DNA of 11,454 bases from Candidatus Hydrogenedentota bacterium (GTDB lineage Bacteria > Hydrogenedentota > Hydrogenedentia > Hydrogenedentales > SLHB01): positions 1 to 11,454 of the forward strand of contig SLSB01000520.1 in assembly GCA_007130675.1 (NCBI GenBank), written 5' to 3'. The notes under the pieces are model-generated. The model saw only the letters and a list, made by a program, of their open reading frames with translations, made no database searches and had not been told where the DNA came from. The position numbers and the translations under genes are program-made. Positions 1 to 7,599 of the stretch are shown here, piece after piece (position 1 is the first letter of the stretch; every line of letters starts with the position of its first letter).

Positions 1-107
1 ACATGCATCGCCATAGCGGGGTCATTGCAGCGCCAACGGAATCATGAATTCATCCATTTTGATCTGCAGCCCAAACTGGCTGTTTTCAAGGTTAAGTTAG
101 CGCTTAT

Positions 108-300
108 GGGTTGCCACCCGGCGACCCGAGATTGCACCACAACATGAGTCCCGCAAGGGACGGCAGAGACGGATCAGTTCTCAATATGACAGGGCGCATA
201 ATGGGCATTTTTCTGCCGTCCCTTTCGGGACTGGACGGGCTTGTATATCCAAATTCCCCGGGTTGCCACCCGGGGCTACGCTCTGGCGTGCCTTCGGCAC
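108..300. repeat. Composite palindromic (REP/MITE-like) intergenic element
   Basis: The 14-mer gggttgccacccgg occurs twice in direct orientation, at 108-121 and 260-273. The second copy sits in a perfect 8-bp-stem hairpin, ccccgggt-tgcc-acccgggg, at 256-275. Between the copies, agtcccgcaagggacggcag (147-166) pairs with ctgccgtccctttcgggact (213-232), matching at 19 of 20 positions. Each arm also folds on itself (gtccc-gcaa-gggac and gtccc-tttc-gggac). A further stem, gtgcc-ttc-ggcac, lies at 288-300. This nested dyad architecture is typical of REP/BIME-type or miniature mobile repeats found between genes. I see no transposase and no clear target-site duplication. Whether it recurs in the genome cannot be judged from one window. 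Confidence 0.6.
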
Positions 301-380
301 TTGAAGAAAGATGCTGGGCCATTCCAGAAGCAGTCGTTTGCCACTTGTTTGCGTGAGTTTGGGGACGCCTCGCTGCGGCA

Positions 381-421
381 CGGTCTCCTGACCGAGCCGC
401 TCCTGCGACCGTAAGGTCTCC
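381..421. repeat. Short hairpin with repeated ggtctcc motif
   Basis: The sequence cggtc-tcct-gaccg (381-394) is a 5-bp hairpin. The heptamer ggtctcc occurs at 382-388 and again at 415-421. On the minus strand the region reads as two similar modules, cggtcgcaggag and cggtcaggag. It may be another member of the interspersed repeats that populate this flank. No function can be assigned. Confidence 0.3.
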
Positions 422-593
422 AATGTGTCAAGCCCCCATGGCGCGGCGCGGAGAGATGCTTACAAGAGCGAGCGGCAACGTGATGGGCGCGGCCGGAACT
501 GGTCTTGGGGGTCCAAGAGAAACTGACGCCGGCTCTTGCGGAGCGAAACGAAGCAGAACACGGTGTGGCGCCATCTTTTCGCCTTTGTCTGTT

Positions 594-693
594 CGATTCC
601 GGTCCCGATCCCGATCCCGATCCCGATCCCGATCCCGATTTCGATCCCGATTCCGATTCCGATTCCGATTCCGATCCCGATTTCGATTTCGAT
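594..693. repeat. CGATYY hexamer satellite
   Basis: From 606 to 689 there are 14 uninterrupted hexamers of the form cgat followed by two pyrimidines. In order they are five cgatcc, cgattt, cgatcc, four cgattc, cgatcc and two cgattt. Two looser units precede them (594 cgattc, 600 cggtcc) and a partial cgat ends the array at 690-693. All variation inside the core is C/T transition at unit positions 5 and 6. Read in different frames it gives Asp-Pro/Asp-Ser, Ser-Arg/Phe-Arg or Pro-Ile dipeptides on the plus strand and Ser-Glu/Ser-Gly or Gly-Ile dipeptides on the minus strand. None of these is joined to a recognisable domain, so I treat it as a non-coding satellite. Confidence 0.85.
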
Positions 694-829
694 GGGTGGG
701 TCCCGTCTAACACTTGCGGAACCTGCCGATAGCACAAGGCACCTGTTCAGAACGGCCCTTTCCAGGATGAAGCGGTCTTACGGCGCTGGTTTTGGCGACA
801 GGAAGAATCGTGACTTCTGAGGAACGGGG

Positions 830-1930
830 CTACTCTTCCCGGGCGCGCCGGTATCCTTCCTCAAGGGCGGCGGCCATGTTTTCAAGCGAATAACGGCTGG
901 CGCGGCGCGGCCCGGCCTCGCGCAACCGCGTTTGCAGGGCTGTTTCCGCGAGAATCCGTCGCAGGCCTTCGGCGATGGCATCAACGTCATGGGGGTCGCA
1001 GGTCAGGGCCGCGTCGGCCGCCACTTCGGCGAGTGCCCCGGTATTCGATGTCAATACGGGTGTGCCGCAGGCCATCGCCTCGGTGATGGGAATGCCGAAG
1101 CCTTCATAGATTGACACGTAGGCAAACACGGCCGCACCGTGAATCAGGGTCGGCAGCTCTGCGTCATCGACATAGCCCGTGAAGACGAGGGCGTCCTCGA
1201 GCCCGCACCGGTGCACGGTGGCGCGAATTTCACCGGTCATCCAGGCCTCTTTCCCGGCAACTACCAACCGATGGCAAAAACCCTCGCTCCGTATTTGGGC
1301 GAATGCTTCGAGCAGGCGGCAGAGATTTTTGCGTGGTTGCAGAGCCCCGATATAGAGGATGTAGTCCGGCGGCAGGTCGTGTTTGGCACGCACGCGCTCG
1401 ATGTTTGCAGCGTCACGGGCGGCACTGAAGCGCGGATGCACCGCCGGGGGGGCGACGTCTATCCGGTCCTCTGGATAGCCGTAGAACTCCCCCAATTCCT
1501 TTCGCATCGCCTCGGACAGCACGAAAACCCGGCGGACCCGTTTCAAGGTGCGGGGGATAAGCGCCCGCAACCGGCAGCGCGTCACTGGCGGAAGCGTTTC
1601 GGGATGGCGTTTCCACACACAGTCGTGAATGCTGACCACCATCGGGCACGGGCAGAGGGGCGGGGCGATGTATTGCGCGTGAAACAGGTCAAAATCGCCG
1701 CCGCGCAGCACGTAGGGAAGGTCCAACGCGACACGCAGCCACGAGTTCGACACATGCAGCGGGTGTTTCTCGACGCCTGCAGGCAGTTCACCGTTCCAGC
1801 CGGGCGGGATCAGTGGGACCGGTTTGATGCGGGGCGCGTGGGCCGCCAACGCCTCGAGTGCTGCACGTACGTACGATTCATTTCCTCCCGCGCCGGTACC
1901 GAGAGCGTGGGCATCGAAAGCCACCCGCAT
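830..1930 (-). CDS. GT4-type (group 1) glycosyltransferase, last gene of polysaccharide operon
   Basis: A 366-residue cytoplasmic or membrane-associated GT-B glycosyltransferase that probably adds a sugar, often mannose-like in this subgroup, from a nucleotide-activated donor to the lipid-linked repeat unit. The start is the ATG sharing one base with the upstream stop (TGATG), preceded by AAGGGA at 6-nt spacing. A longer reading frame open to 2032 would overlap the previous gene by about 100 nt and is not preferred. The N-terminal acceptor domain begins MRVAFDAHALGTGAGG, with a conserved-looking His in SIHDC (about residue 102). The C-terminal donor domain starts at ILYIGALQPRKN (191-202) and carries the family EX7E motif EGFGIPITE (E276 and E284), followed by GTPVLTSNTGAL. 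The overlap implies translational coupling to the preceding glycosyltransferase. Sugar specificity cannot be read from sequence alone. Confidence 0.93.
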   Translation of the reverse strand: MRVAFDAHALGTGAGGNESYVRAALEALAAHAPRIKPVPLIPPGWNGELPAGVEKHPLHVSNSWLRVALDLPYVLRGGDFDLFHAQYIAPPLCPCPMVVSIHDCVWKRHPETLPPVTRCRLRALIPRTLKRVRRVFVLSEAMRKELGEFYGYPEDRIDVAPPAVHPRFSAARDAANIERVRAKHDLPPDYILYIGALQPRKNLCRLLEAFAQIRSEGFCHRLVVAGKEAWMTGEIRATVHRCGLEDALVFTGYVDDAELPTLIHGAAVFAYVSIYEGFGIPITEAMACGTPVLTSNTGALAEVAADAALTCDPHDVDAIAEGLRRILAETALQTRLREAGPRRASRYSLENMAAALEEGYRRAREE

Positions 1931-3114
1931 CACGCGTCCCTTGGGCGGGCGCGGTACTCCGCATATGCTCTTTCGTAGACCTCGGCTACCTGCGCGATCA
2001 TGTTGTCGAGAGTAAACGAGTTCAGAATCCATTCAGGACCCGCGGCACCCATGGCTTTTCTGCGTTCGGGGTCTTGGGCGAGCGACCGGATGGCATCGGT
2101 GAGTGCGTCGACATTGCGCGGCGGCACGAGAAGCCCGGTAACGTCAAGGTCCATGGTTTCGCCGGTCCCCCCGACGTCGGTGGCGATCACAGGCAGGCCC
2201 GCGAGCTGGGCCTCGAGCACGGACGTGGGAAATCCTTCATCCAGAATTGACGGCTGCACAAAAATATCCATCGCGCGGAGCGCACCCGGCAAGTCGTCAT
2301 AGAAACCGGTGAAATGCACGCGGCTCTCGAGTCCCAGTGTCTTGGTCTGGATCTCGAGCGATGCGCGCAGCGGGCCCTCCCCCACAATCAGCAGATGAAG
2401 GCAGGGTATGTCATTGGACACTTGGCGTATCGCATCGAGCAGGAACGTATGTCCCTTTTCGACGTAGAGGCGGCTGACGGCACCGGCCACACAGGCGTCT
2501 TGCGGGATCCCGAGGGCCTCGCGCACGGATTGGCGCGAAGCCCCGCCGTCGAGACTCGAGGGGTCCAGTCCGGTGTACACCACATGGACCCGGTCTTCAG
2601 GCGTCGCGCCGCGCAGAATCTTTTGTTTCATATCCTGCGATACGGTGATGACGCGATCTGCGTTGGGCAGCGCCCAGCTTCGCTCGACCCACTGGTAAAC
2701 GTGACTTCGCAGGGGAAACATACGCGTCCACCAGCCATACGGACTGCACACCAGGGCGCAGGGCCAACGTTTTCGGCCAATGCCCACCAGCACGTTGGAC
2801 TGCGGATCATGTGCGTGGACGATGTCGATACTATATTGCTCGATGAGCGCGGCGATAGCGTCGCGGGCCTTCCACCAGTCCAAGCGGCTGTGCCAGGGGA
2901 CGCGCTCCGGCGCGACGGGGAGATCGCGGTTTTTCATGGCGCGCACAAACGTGTCGTCGCTCTTGGACGGTGTGTCATAGGGCACGCAGATGATGTTGAA
3001 GCGGTCCCTGGAAAGGTGCTGCAACAACAGGAACATGATGGTGTGCGACCCCCCAATGGCCCACGTGCGGATGAGGTATAGTATGTTGATTCGTTCCACG
3101 TCCACCCTTCCCAT
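1930..3114 (-). CDS. GT4-type (group 1) glycosyltransferase
   Basis: A 394-residue retaining GT-B glycosyltransferase, expected to transfer a sugar from a nucleotide donor to a polyprenyl-linked acceptor in the cytoplasm. The N-terminal domain shows ILYLIRTWAIGGSHT (residues 11-25), the glycine-rich acceptor loop of the family, and DIVHAHDPQSN (97-107). The donor domain runs from AGAVSRLYVEKGH (about 210-222) through LLIVGEGPLR (241-250) to the EX7E motif EGFPTSVLE (E293, E301) and GLPVIATDVGGTGE. The ATG start at 3114 has no clear ribosome binding site. A GTG at 3099 (residue 6) has AAGGG five bases upstream and gives the more typical N-terminus VERINILYL, so it may be the true start. It lies 13 nt after the polymerase/ligase gene and overlaps the next glycosyltransferase by one base. 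Confidence 0.93.
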   Translation of the reverse strand: MGRVDVERINILYLIRTWAIGGSHTIMFLLLQHLSRDRFNIICVPYDTPSKSDDTFVRAMKNRDLPVAPERVPWHSRLDWWKARDAIAALIEQYSIDIVHAHDPQSNVLVGIGRKRWPCALVCSPYGWWTRMFPLRSHVYQWVERSWALPNADRVITVSQDMKQKILRGATPEDRVHVVYTGLDPSSLDGGASRQSVREALGIPQDACVAGAVSRLYVEKGHTFLLDAIRQVSNDIPCLHLLIVGEGPLRASLEIQTKTLGLESRVHFTGFYDDLPGALRAMDIFVQPSILDEGFPTSVLEAQLAGLPVIATDVGGTGETMDLDVTGLLVPPRNVDALTDAIRSLAQDPERRKAMGAAGPEWILNSFTLDNMIAQVAEVYERAYAEYRARPRDA

Positions 3115-3127
3115 GCGGACTGCGCGG

Positions 3128-4654
3128 TCAGCGCTCGCTTTCCTGTTCGTTTGCAGACGGCCCCGGCCTGCCTGCCTGCATGCCGATCATGCCGGTCTTG
3201 TACAGGGGGACGGCGGCGGCGATGGCGGCCATCATCCACCAGATCTTCTGTTGCAAGGCATGAAGAAACACCGCGCACAAAAGAAAGCTCAGGATACTGA
3301 CCTGCAGCGACATCACGAGGGTTGCGATGCGCGAATCTCCCGCTTGCCGGTAGAATTGCTCGGCTTTCCGCAAGTCGCGCACCACCAACCCAAAAAACAA
3401 CACCATGAAGGCGAGGCCCACGATCCCGGTTTCGCTCGCCAGTTGCAGGTACATGTTATGCGTCCCGATGATGCGCGGATCCCACTGTGTTTCATCGACC
3501 AGCCAACGCATGATGTGGCCGGTTTCCGAAGTCTCTTTGACAACGTGCAGGCCGTATCCCGAAAGCCCGACCCCCCACAAGGGCTTGTCGAGCGCCATCT
3601 CCCACGCAGCGTCCTGTAACTCGATACGATGATGCACGGACTCCGACCGGACGTATTCTCTTGGCCGCAGGACCCGTTGTTTGTATGCAGGAGGCAACGC
3701 CATGACACCGAGAAGGACGACAAATGCCACATAGGCCAGTCGCGGAGGATTGACACGCACGAGCCGGCGCATCCCCAGCACTGCAAACACCACCAGCCCC
3801 ACCACAAACCCCGTGCGCGTAAACGTCAGTATCAGGGCGGCGATCTCGAGGGCCACGGCGGCGATGCACGTGACACGCCCCCTTTTCGTCTTGGCGACGG
3901 CATACCAGTAGACATTGAGCGGCATGATAATGAGGATAATAAGCGCCAGCCAGTTCGAGTGGCCGGTCCGGCCGGTCACACGCAACGCCACACCGTCTTC
4001 GATCGATTCGGGATCCGGGTATGCCCCCTCGACACCGGCTCCGATGTCCGCAATTGCCGTTTCGGCTCTCAACTGGAGGGCGGGGAGCAGGTATTGCAAG
4101 ACCGCGAACAGTGCCATGGCCACGCCACAGTACAGAATCACCATCACGAAGACGTGGATACGGCGCTGGGTGTTGAGAAGATTCACCGACAGAATAAAGT
4201 ATGCGACCAGGGTGCCCAGGCGGAACCACTCGGGCCATTGCAGGCGCCATGTTTCGGAAAGGAATACCCCGAGAGCGCTCCATAGAAACAGCAGGATCAG
4301 GGGGGCCGATTCCCACCCGACGCGGATGCGTTCGCGGCGGAGAAAGGCGTTGAGCAGCCAACTGGCGAAAGTCATCGCGCCCACAATTTTCGCGGCGGTC
4401 ACGGGGATCGCCACGCGCACCGGGCCTATCACGCCCGAAGGCCCCGTGAGCAGCAGCAACGCCGTGGTCAGGTAAAGACCAAGCACCGGCCAGCGCACAA
4501 TGAACGCGAACACGATAATGCCGAGCACAGCCGCGAGGGCGTATGGCCCTGCAAAAAGCACCGCGACACCGGCAAGTCCGGCAAGAGCCGTGGCTGCCGC
4601 CAGCGCGGCCGTATCACGTGAAATGCCCGGCGATCCTCCGCTAATCGTTGTCAC
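3128..4654 (-). CDS. O-antigen ligase/polymerase (Wzy/WaaL-like) membrane protein
   Basis: A 508-residue polytopic inner-membrane protein with about a dozen hydrophobic segments, of the O-antigen ligase superfamily. Members polymerise lipid-linked repeat units (Wzy) or transfer finished glycan to an acceptor (WaaL), with the active site on the periplasmic side. Family hallmarks are visible: GRTGHSNWLA (228-237), LTFTRTGF with R280, and a large loop from about 320 to 395 leading into GTHNMYLQLASETGIVGL (397-414) with H399, E408 and G410. The C-terminus is a short polar tail. The start codon is GTG, overlapping the flippase stop as GTGA, with GGGGGA nine bases upstream. In a cluster with an initiating transferase and a flippase, the polymerase role is the better guess, but ligase activity is equally compatible with the fold. 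Confidence 0.88.
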   Translation of the reverse strand: MTTISGGSPGISRDTAALAAATALAGLAGVAVLFAGPYALAAVLGIIVFAFIVRWPVLGLYLTTALLLLTGPSGVIGPVRVAIPVTAAKIVGAMTFASWLLNAFLRRERIRVGWESAPLILLFLWSALGVFLSETWRLQWPEWFRLGTLVAYFILSVNLLNTQRRIHVFVMVILYCGVAMALFAVLQYLLPALQLRAETAIADIGAGVEGAYPDPESIEDGVALRVTGRTGHSNWLALIILIIMPLNVYWYAVAKTKRGRVTCIAAVALEIAALILTFTRTGFVVGLVVFAVLGMRRLVRVNPPRLAYVAFVVLLGVMALPPAYKQRVLRPREYVRSESVHHRIELQDAAWEMALDKPLWGVGLSGYGLHVVKETSETGHIMRWLVDETQWDPRIIGTHNMYLQLASETGIVGLAFMVLFFGLVVRDLRKAEQFYRQAGDSRIATLVMSLQVSILSFLLCAVFLHALQQKIWWMMAAIAAAVPLYKTGMIGMQAGRPGPSANEQESER

Positions 4655-5970
4655 GGCATCTGGTCCCCCGTGCTTTCACCGTGCGCGGTGAAGCGACCCG
4701 CCATGCGGTACGCCCACGCGTACGTGGCTATCCCTATTGTAGCGCGAACGGCGGTAACGGTCCATGCCATCCCGACCACGCCATAGGGGCGGGCCATGGC
4801 AGCGCCGAGCAGCACAATGCCGGATAGCTTCAACGCCTCGAGGAGGGCAATGGCATGCGCGCGCCCCATGCCGTAAGCCACCGCGCCTGCGGGCGCCGCG
4901 CCGAACGATGCCAGCACGCCGAGCGACAGGATGCCGCACAAGCCGCCCGCTTGGGTAAACGCCGGCCCGAATACCAGGGGAACCGCCGCCCGCGCCGCAA
5001 AATAGACCGGTATGCCGGCCAATAGAGCGGCCCCGGCAACGGGCACAAACCGGATTAGGAGCCGACGGTAGGCTGCCCCGGACTCGAGTGCACTCGCGCG
5101 CGGCAGCAAGACGCTGAACAGCGTGATGATCCCCAAGTCCCCCAACCGCGCCATAGTAAAGGCCGCGACGTACTGGCCGAGCGCGCCCCCGGCGACGCCA
5201 ACGACTCCCAGAACAAACACGTCGGCCCGTTGCGCGAGGGTCGTGCATACGACTGCAACAACTACCCATCGGGCGAAGCGTATCGGTTCGCGCAGCGAGA
5301 TGGCCGCGTCAGGGGATTTGCGAAATACAGCGCTGGGCAGCCGCGAGTAGGCCTCGGCCGTCACCAGGAAAGAGCTCGCCACGTAGACCCCCAGCACGAG
5401 CTGCGCCGAGGGCGGTGGCAGCGCGGCAAGCAGCAACACCACGAACACAAGCCGCACCGAGGTGTTGGCAAACTCGATGATGGCGAAGTGCGCCATGCGC
5501 TGGTGTGCCTGATACCAGGCTTGCACAAACCCGAGCAGGGTTAACGCCGCGGCGCCCAAGAACGCCAGCATGACCCCGGCGGGCTCGACACCAAGGGCGG
5601 TCGACGGGGCAATTACGTGGGCCAGCAGCGGCCGAGCCAGGAACACGCCCGATACGGAGACTCCGAGCGCCACCAGCACCTTGATCCGAAACATGCGCTG
5701 GAAATATGGGAGAGAACCATCGAATTCGGGCGAGATCTTCTGCGCGGCGAACCGCACCAGCGTGGCGTCGAGCGCGTGGCCTGACAGCCCGGCCACGATC
5801 TCGAGGATGGCGAGAAGCAATCCAAGCTGGCCGAGAACCGCGTCGCCGAGCACGCGCCCAATGAGGGCCGTCGCCAGGAAAGCGAAACCGAAGGCCCCCA
5901 CGCGCAGGAGCAGCACGATTCCGAAAGCCCGGGGGGCCGATACGGGCGGGCTGTCGGTTGGGCCGCTCAC
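4651..5970 (-). CDS. Wzx-type polysaccharide flippase (MOP superfamily)
   Basis: A 439-residue integral membrane protein with about 12 hydrophobic segments, resembling Wzx/RfbX flippases of the MOP exporter superfamily. These move undecaprenyl-pyrophosphate-linked oligosaccharide from the cytoplasmic to the periplasmic face. The order of elements fits: an N-terminal segment with VGAFGFAFLATALIGRVLG, then ALDATLVRFAA, then in the second half RADVFVLGVVGVAGGALGQY followed by FTMARLGDLG, and a run of C-terminal helices ending in a polar tail. The start codon is GTG and no strong ribosome binding site precedes it. The nearest purine-rich run (GGGAAGGGAG) is about 20 nt upstream, inside the end of the previous gene, so translation may depend on coupling across the 10-nt gap. 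The product overlaps the next gene by 4 nt. Confidence 0.9.
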   Translation of the reverse strand: MSGPTDSPPVSAPRAFGIVLLLRVGAFGFAFLATALIGRVLGDAVLGQLGLLLAILEIVAGLSGHALDATLVRFAAQKISPEFDGSLPYFQRMFRIKVLVALGVSVSGVFLARPLLAHVIAPSTALGVEPAGVMLAFLGAAALTLLGFVQAWYQAHQRMAHFAIIEFANTSVRLVFVVLLLAALPPPSAQLVLGVYVASSFLVTAEAYSRLPSAVFRKSPDAAISLREPIRFARWVVVAVVCTTLAQRADVFVLGVVGVAGGALGQYVAAFTMARLGDLGIITLFSVLLPRASALESGAAYRRLLIRFVPVAGAALLAGIPVYFAARAAVPLVFGPAFTQAGGLCGILSLGVLASFGAAPAGAVAYGMGRAHAIALLEALKLSGIVLLGAAMARPYGVVGMAWTVTAVRATIGIATYAWAYRMAGRFTAHGESTGDQMP

Positions 5971-5980
5971 ACCGCGGTCG

Positions 5981-7402
5981 CTACCGCGCTCCCTTCCCGA
6001 GCAATACCACCTGCACCGTCAGCAGCATGATATGCAGGTCGGTCAGGAGCGACCATTCATCGATGTAGGCAAGGTCCATGGCCACCCAGTCTTCGAAACT
6101 GACGTCGCTGCGGCCGCTGACCTGTTGGAGTCCCGTGAGACCGGGGCGTACGCTGAGGCGCCGGCGCTGCTCCCATGAGTATTGCTCGACCTCGGAGGGA
6201 ATCGGCGGGCGCGGTCCCACGATACTCATATGGCCGAGCCACACATTGATGAGCTGGGGCAGCTCGTCAAGACTTGTCTTGCGCAGAAACGCGCCCACGC
6301 GGGTGACACGCGGGTCGCGGCGCATTTTGAACACGGGCCCATCGGCTTCGTTCAACGCCGCGAGCTCTTGTTTGCGTTCCTCGGCATCCACAACCATCGA
6401 ACGGAACTTATAGATGTTGAAACGGCGGCCGTTTTGTCCGACTCGCTCCTGCTTGAAGAAGACGGGACCACGGGAATCAAGCTTGATTAGAATGGCCACG
6501 AGGGGGAACAGCCACCACCCCACGACCGCCAGGGCCGCAGAGGCCGCCGCGAAGTCCAGAATACGCTTCACGAGCAGGCGCCCGTGGGCTTCGGGTGTGG
6601 TGGACAGCGAAAGCAGGGGCATGTCTTCGAAATGCGAGAGATGGCTGCGGGCCAGGCGCAGCGGAAACAACTCGGCCACCATGCGCACCGGCAACCCGAC
6701 CCCTTCGCACATAAAAGCGATCTTTCGTATCGTTTCGTAATGCGAGCGCACCGGCAGGCAGATGTAGACTTCGTCGATGACGCCGTCAAGGACCATGCGG
6801 TCCAGCTGGGTACAGTTCCCGAGATACTCCACATAGTGGGGATCGAACACTTGGCCGCGTGCTGGGTCGTCGTCGATGTAGCCCAGCACATGGTAGCCAT
6901 AATGCAGATGGCTCTGGATAATCTCGTTGAGTTTCGTGGCGCGCTCATTCGCCCCGACGATGACCACCCGGCGGAAATTGAACCCTTGTTTGCGCGCATA
7001 TTCGAGGAACAGCCGCAGGGCGATCCGGAAGCCTAGAATGAAGGCGAGCACAAGGCCCCCGAACACCACAAAAAACTCGCGGCCAACCCCCTGCCGCGTG
7101 AAGAACGTGATGACAAATCCACTGAAGATCAGGGCGATGACCACCGACTTAATCACCGACAGCACCAAGCGTGTCAGGTTATCTTCGCGCGGAAACGCAA
7201 ACAGCTTCTGATCGGTGGCCGCCCCACACCACACAAGGAGAAAAATGAGAAAATAGGCCATGTGCTGCCGGGCAAAGCCCAATATTGTCAGGCCCTCGGG
7301 ACGCAATAGCAGGACCGTCCCGGCAAACGCGCACGTCGCACATGCCACGTCCACGATTGCCACGGTCAATGTAATCAGCCTCGAACGGCGGCGAACGGCC
7401 AT
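5981..7402 (-). CDS. Polyprenyl-phosphate glycosyl-1-phosphate transferase (initiating EPS sugar transferase, WcaJ/EpsE-type)
   Basis: A 473-residue initiating enzyme that transfers a sugar-1-phosphate, commonly glucose-1-P or galactose-1-P, from a UDP-sugar to undecaprenyl phosphate. The N-terminal part has four hydrophobic segments (about 11-33, 46-62, 78-100 and 108-130), then a Rossmann-like domain with RRVVIVGANERA (144-155). The C-terminal bacterial sugar transferase domain (about 275-473) begins KRILDFAAASAALAVV, with a membrane hairpin. It continues with GPVFFKQERVGQNGRRFNIY and KFRSM, and has SLDELPQL with the catalytic Asp-Glu pair (D379, E380). VGPRPP, RPGLTGLQQVSGR and a terminal TV helix follow. 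The length is usual for this long, two-domain type. The ATG is preceded by AGAGGGG at about 5 nt. It is the first gene of the operon, downstream of the promoter at 7469-7497. The sugar substrate is not determinable. Confidence 0.95.
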   Translation of the reverse strand: MAVRRRSRLITLTVAIVDVACATCAFAGTVLLLRPEGLTILGFARQHMAYFLIFLLVWCGAATDQKLFAFPREDNLTRLVLSVIKSVVIALIFSGFVITFFTRQGVGREFFVVFGGLVLAFILGFRIALRLFLEYARKQGFNFRRVVIVGANERATKLNEIIQSHLHYGYHVLGYIDDDPARGQVFDPHYVEYLGNCTQLDRMVLDGVIDEVYICLPVRSHYETIRKIAFMCEGVGLPVRMVAELFPLRLARSHLSHFEDMPLLSLSTTPEAHGRLLVKRILDFAAASAALAVVGWWLFPLVAILIKLDSRGPVFFKQERVGQNGRRFNIYKFRSMVVDAEERKQELAALNEADGPVFKMRRDPRVTRVGAFLRKTSLDELPQLINVWLGHMSIVGPRPPIPSEVEQYSWEQRRRLSVRPGLTGLQQVSGRSDVSFEDWVAMDLAYIDEWSLLTDLHIMLLTVQVVLLGKGAR

Positions 7403-7460
7403 TATTCCCCTCTCAAATGCACAACATGATTTGCTAAACGCCCACCCAGCCCACGGCGCG

Positions 7461-7470
7461 CTGTTAACAG
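7461..7470. promoter_or_regulatory. Perfect palindrome ctgttaacag over the EPS operon start site
   Basis: The 10-bp perfect palindrome ctgttaacag overlaps the downstream end of the -10 hexamer and the predicted transcription start. A regulator bound here would block initiation, so it is a plausible operator. A related dyad with the same CTGT/ACAG ends and a wider spacer lies at 7531-7544, upstream of the -35. It does not match the E. coli LexA spacing. A 10-bp palindrome can also occur by chance. Confidence 0.3.
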
Positions 7471-7497
7471 TTTACTGCAATTTCACGGAATAGTCAA
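7469..7497 (-). promoter_or_regulatory. Sigma70-type promoter of the polysaccharide operon
   Basis: On the minus strand TTGACT (7492-7497, 5 of 6 to the -35 consensus) is followed, after exactly 17 nt, by TAAACT (7469-7474, 4 of 6 to the -10 consensus). Transcription would start near 7462, giving a leader of about 60 nt before the sugar transferase ATG and its AGAGGGG ribosome binding site. The surrounding AT-rich sequence in an otherwise GC-rich region supports the call. Confidence 0.65.
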
Positions 7498-7599
7498 GGA
7501 AGGCCATCTCGCTTGCTTCTCGCTAAGATACTGTAAACAAACAGCTTATGCTCAGCTGTGGTTCTGCTGCGTCTCATGAAGATCGGCGGCCTTTACAGA

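Larger units (their letters stand above)
1..829. other. Non-coding left flank with repeats, no supportable gene
   Basis: I see no credible coding region here. The open frames across it are short, lack recognisable motifs, and several owe their length to the hexamer satellite, which is open in many frames. Three repeat structures can be seen and are listed separately: a palindromic element at 108-300, a hairpin region at 381-421 and a satellite at 594-693. Positions 1-107 and 694-829 show nothing recognisable. The stretch lies just past the stop codon of the last glycosyltransferase gene, so it is the 3' flank of that operon. I found no GC-rich hairpin followed by a T-run on the minus strand that would count as an intrinsic terminator. 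Confidence 0.6.

Noticed and set aside
594..693. CRISPR array
   Set aside because: The units are contiguous 6-mers with no unique spacers, and there are no cas genes.
276..737. Open frames of up to 153 codons through the hexamer array, giving Ser-Glu, Ser-Gly, Asp-Pro or Ile-Gly dipeptide repeats
   Set aside because: The array has no stop codon in most frames, so several overlapping frames stay open on both strands. None joins to a recognisable domain, and the length is an artefact of the repeat.
1139..1978. Plus-strand open frame of 279 codons
   Set aside because: It lies wholly antisense to a well-supported glycosyltransferase with conserved motifs, and its own translation shows no domain. 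It is an expected shadow in GC-rich DNA.
7531..7544. LexA box
   Set aside because: The CTGT/ACAG ends resemble E. coli LexA sites, but the spacer is 6 bp instead of 8 and the flanks do not fit.
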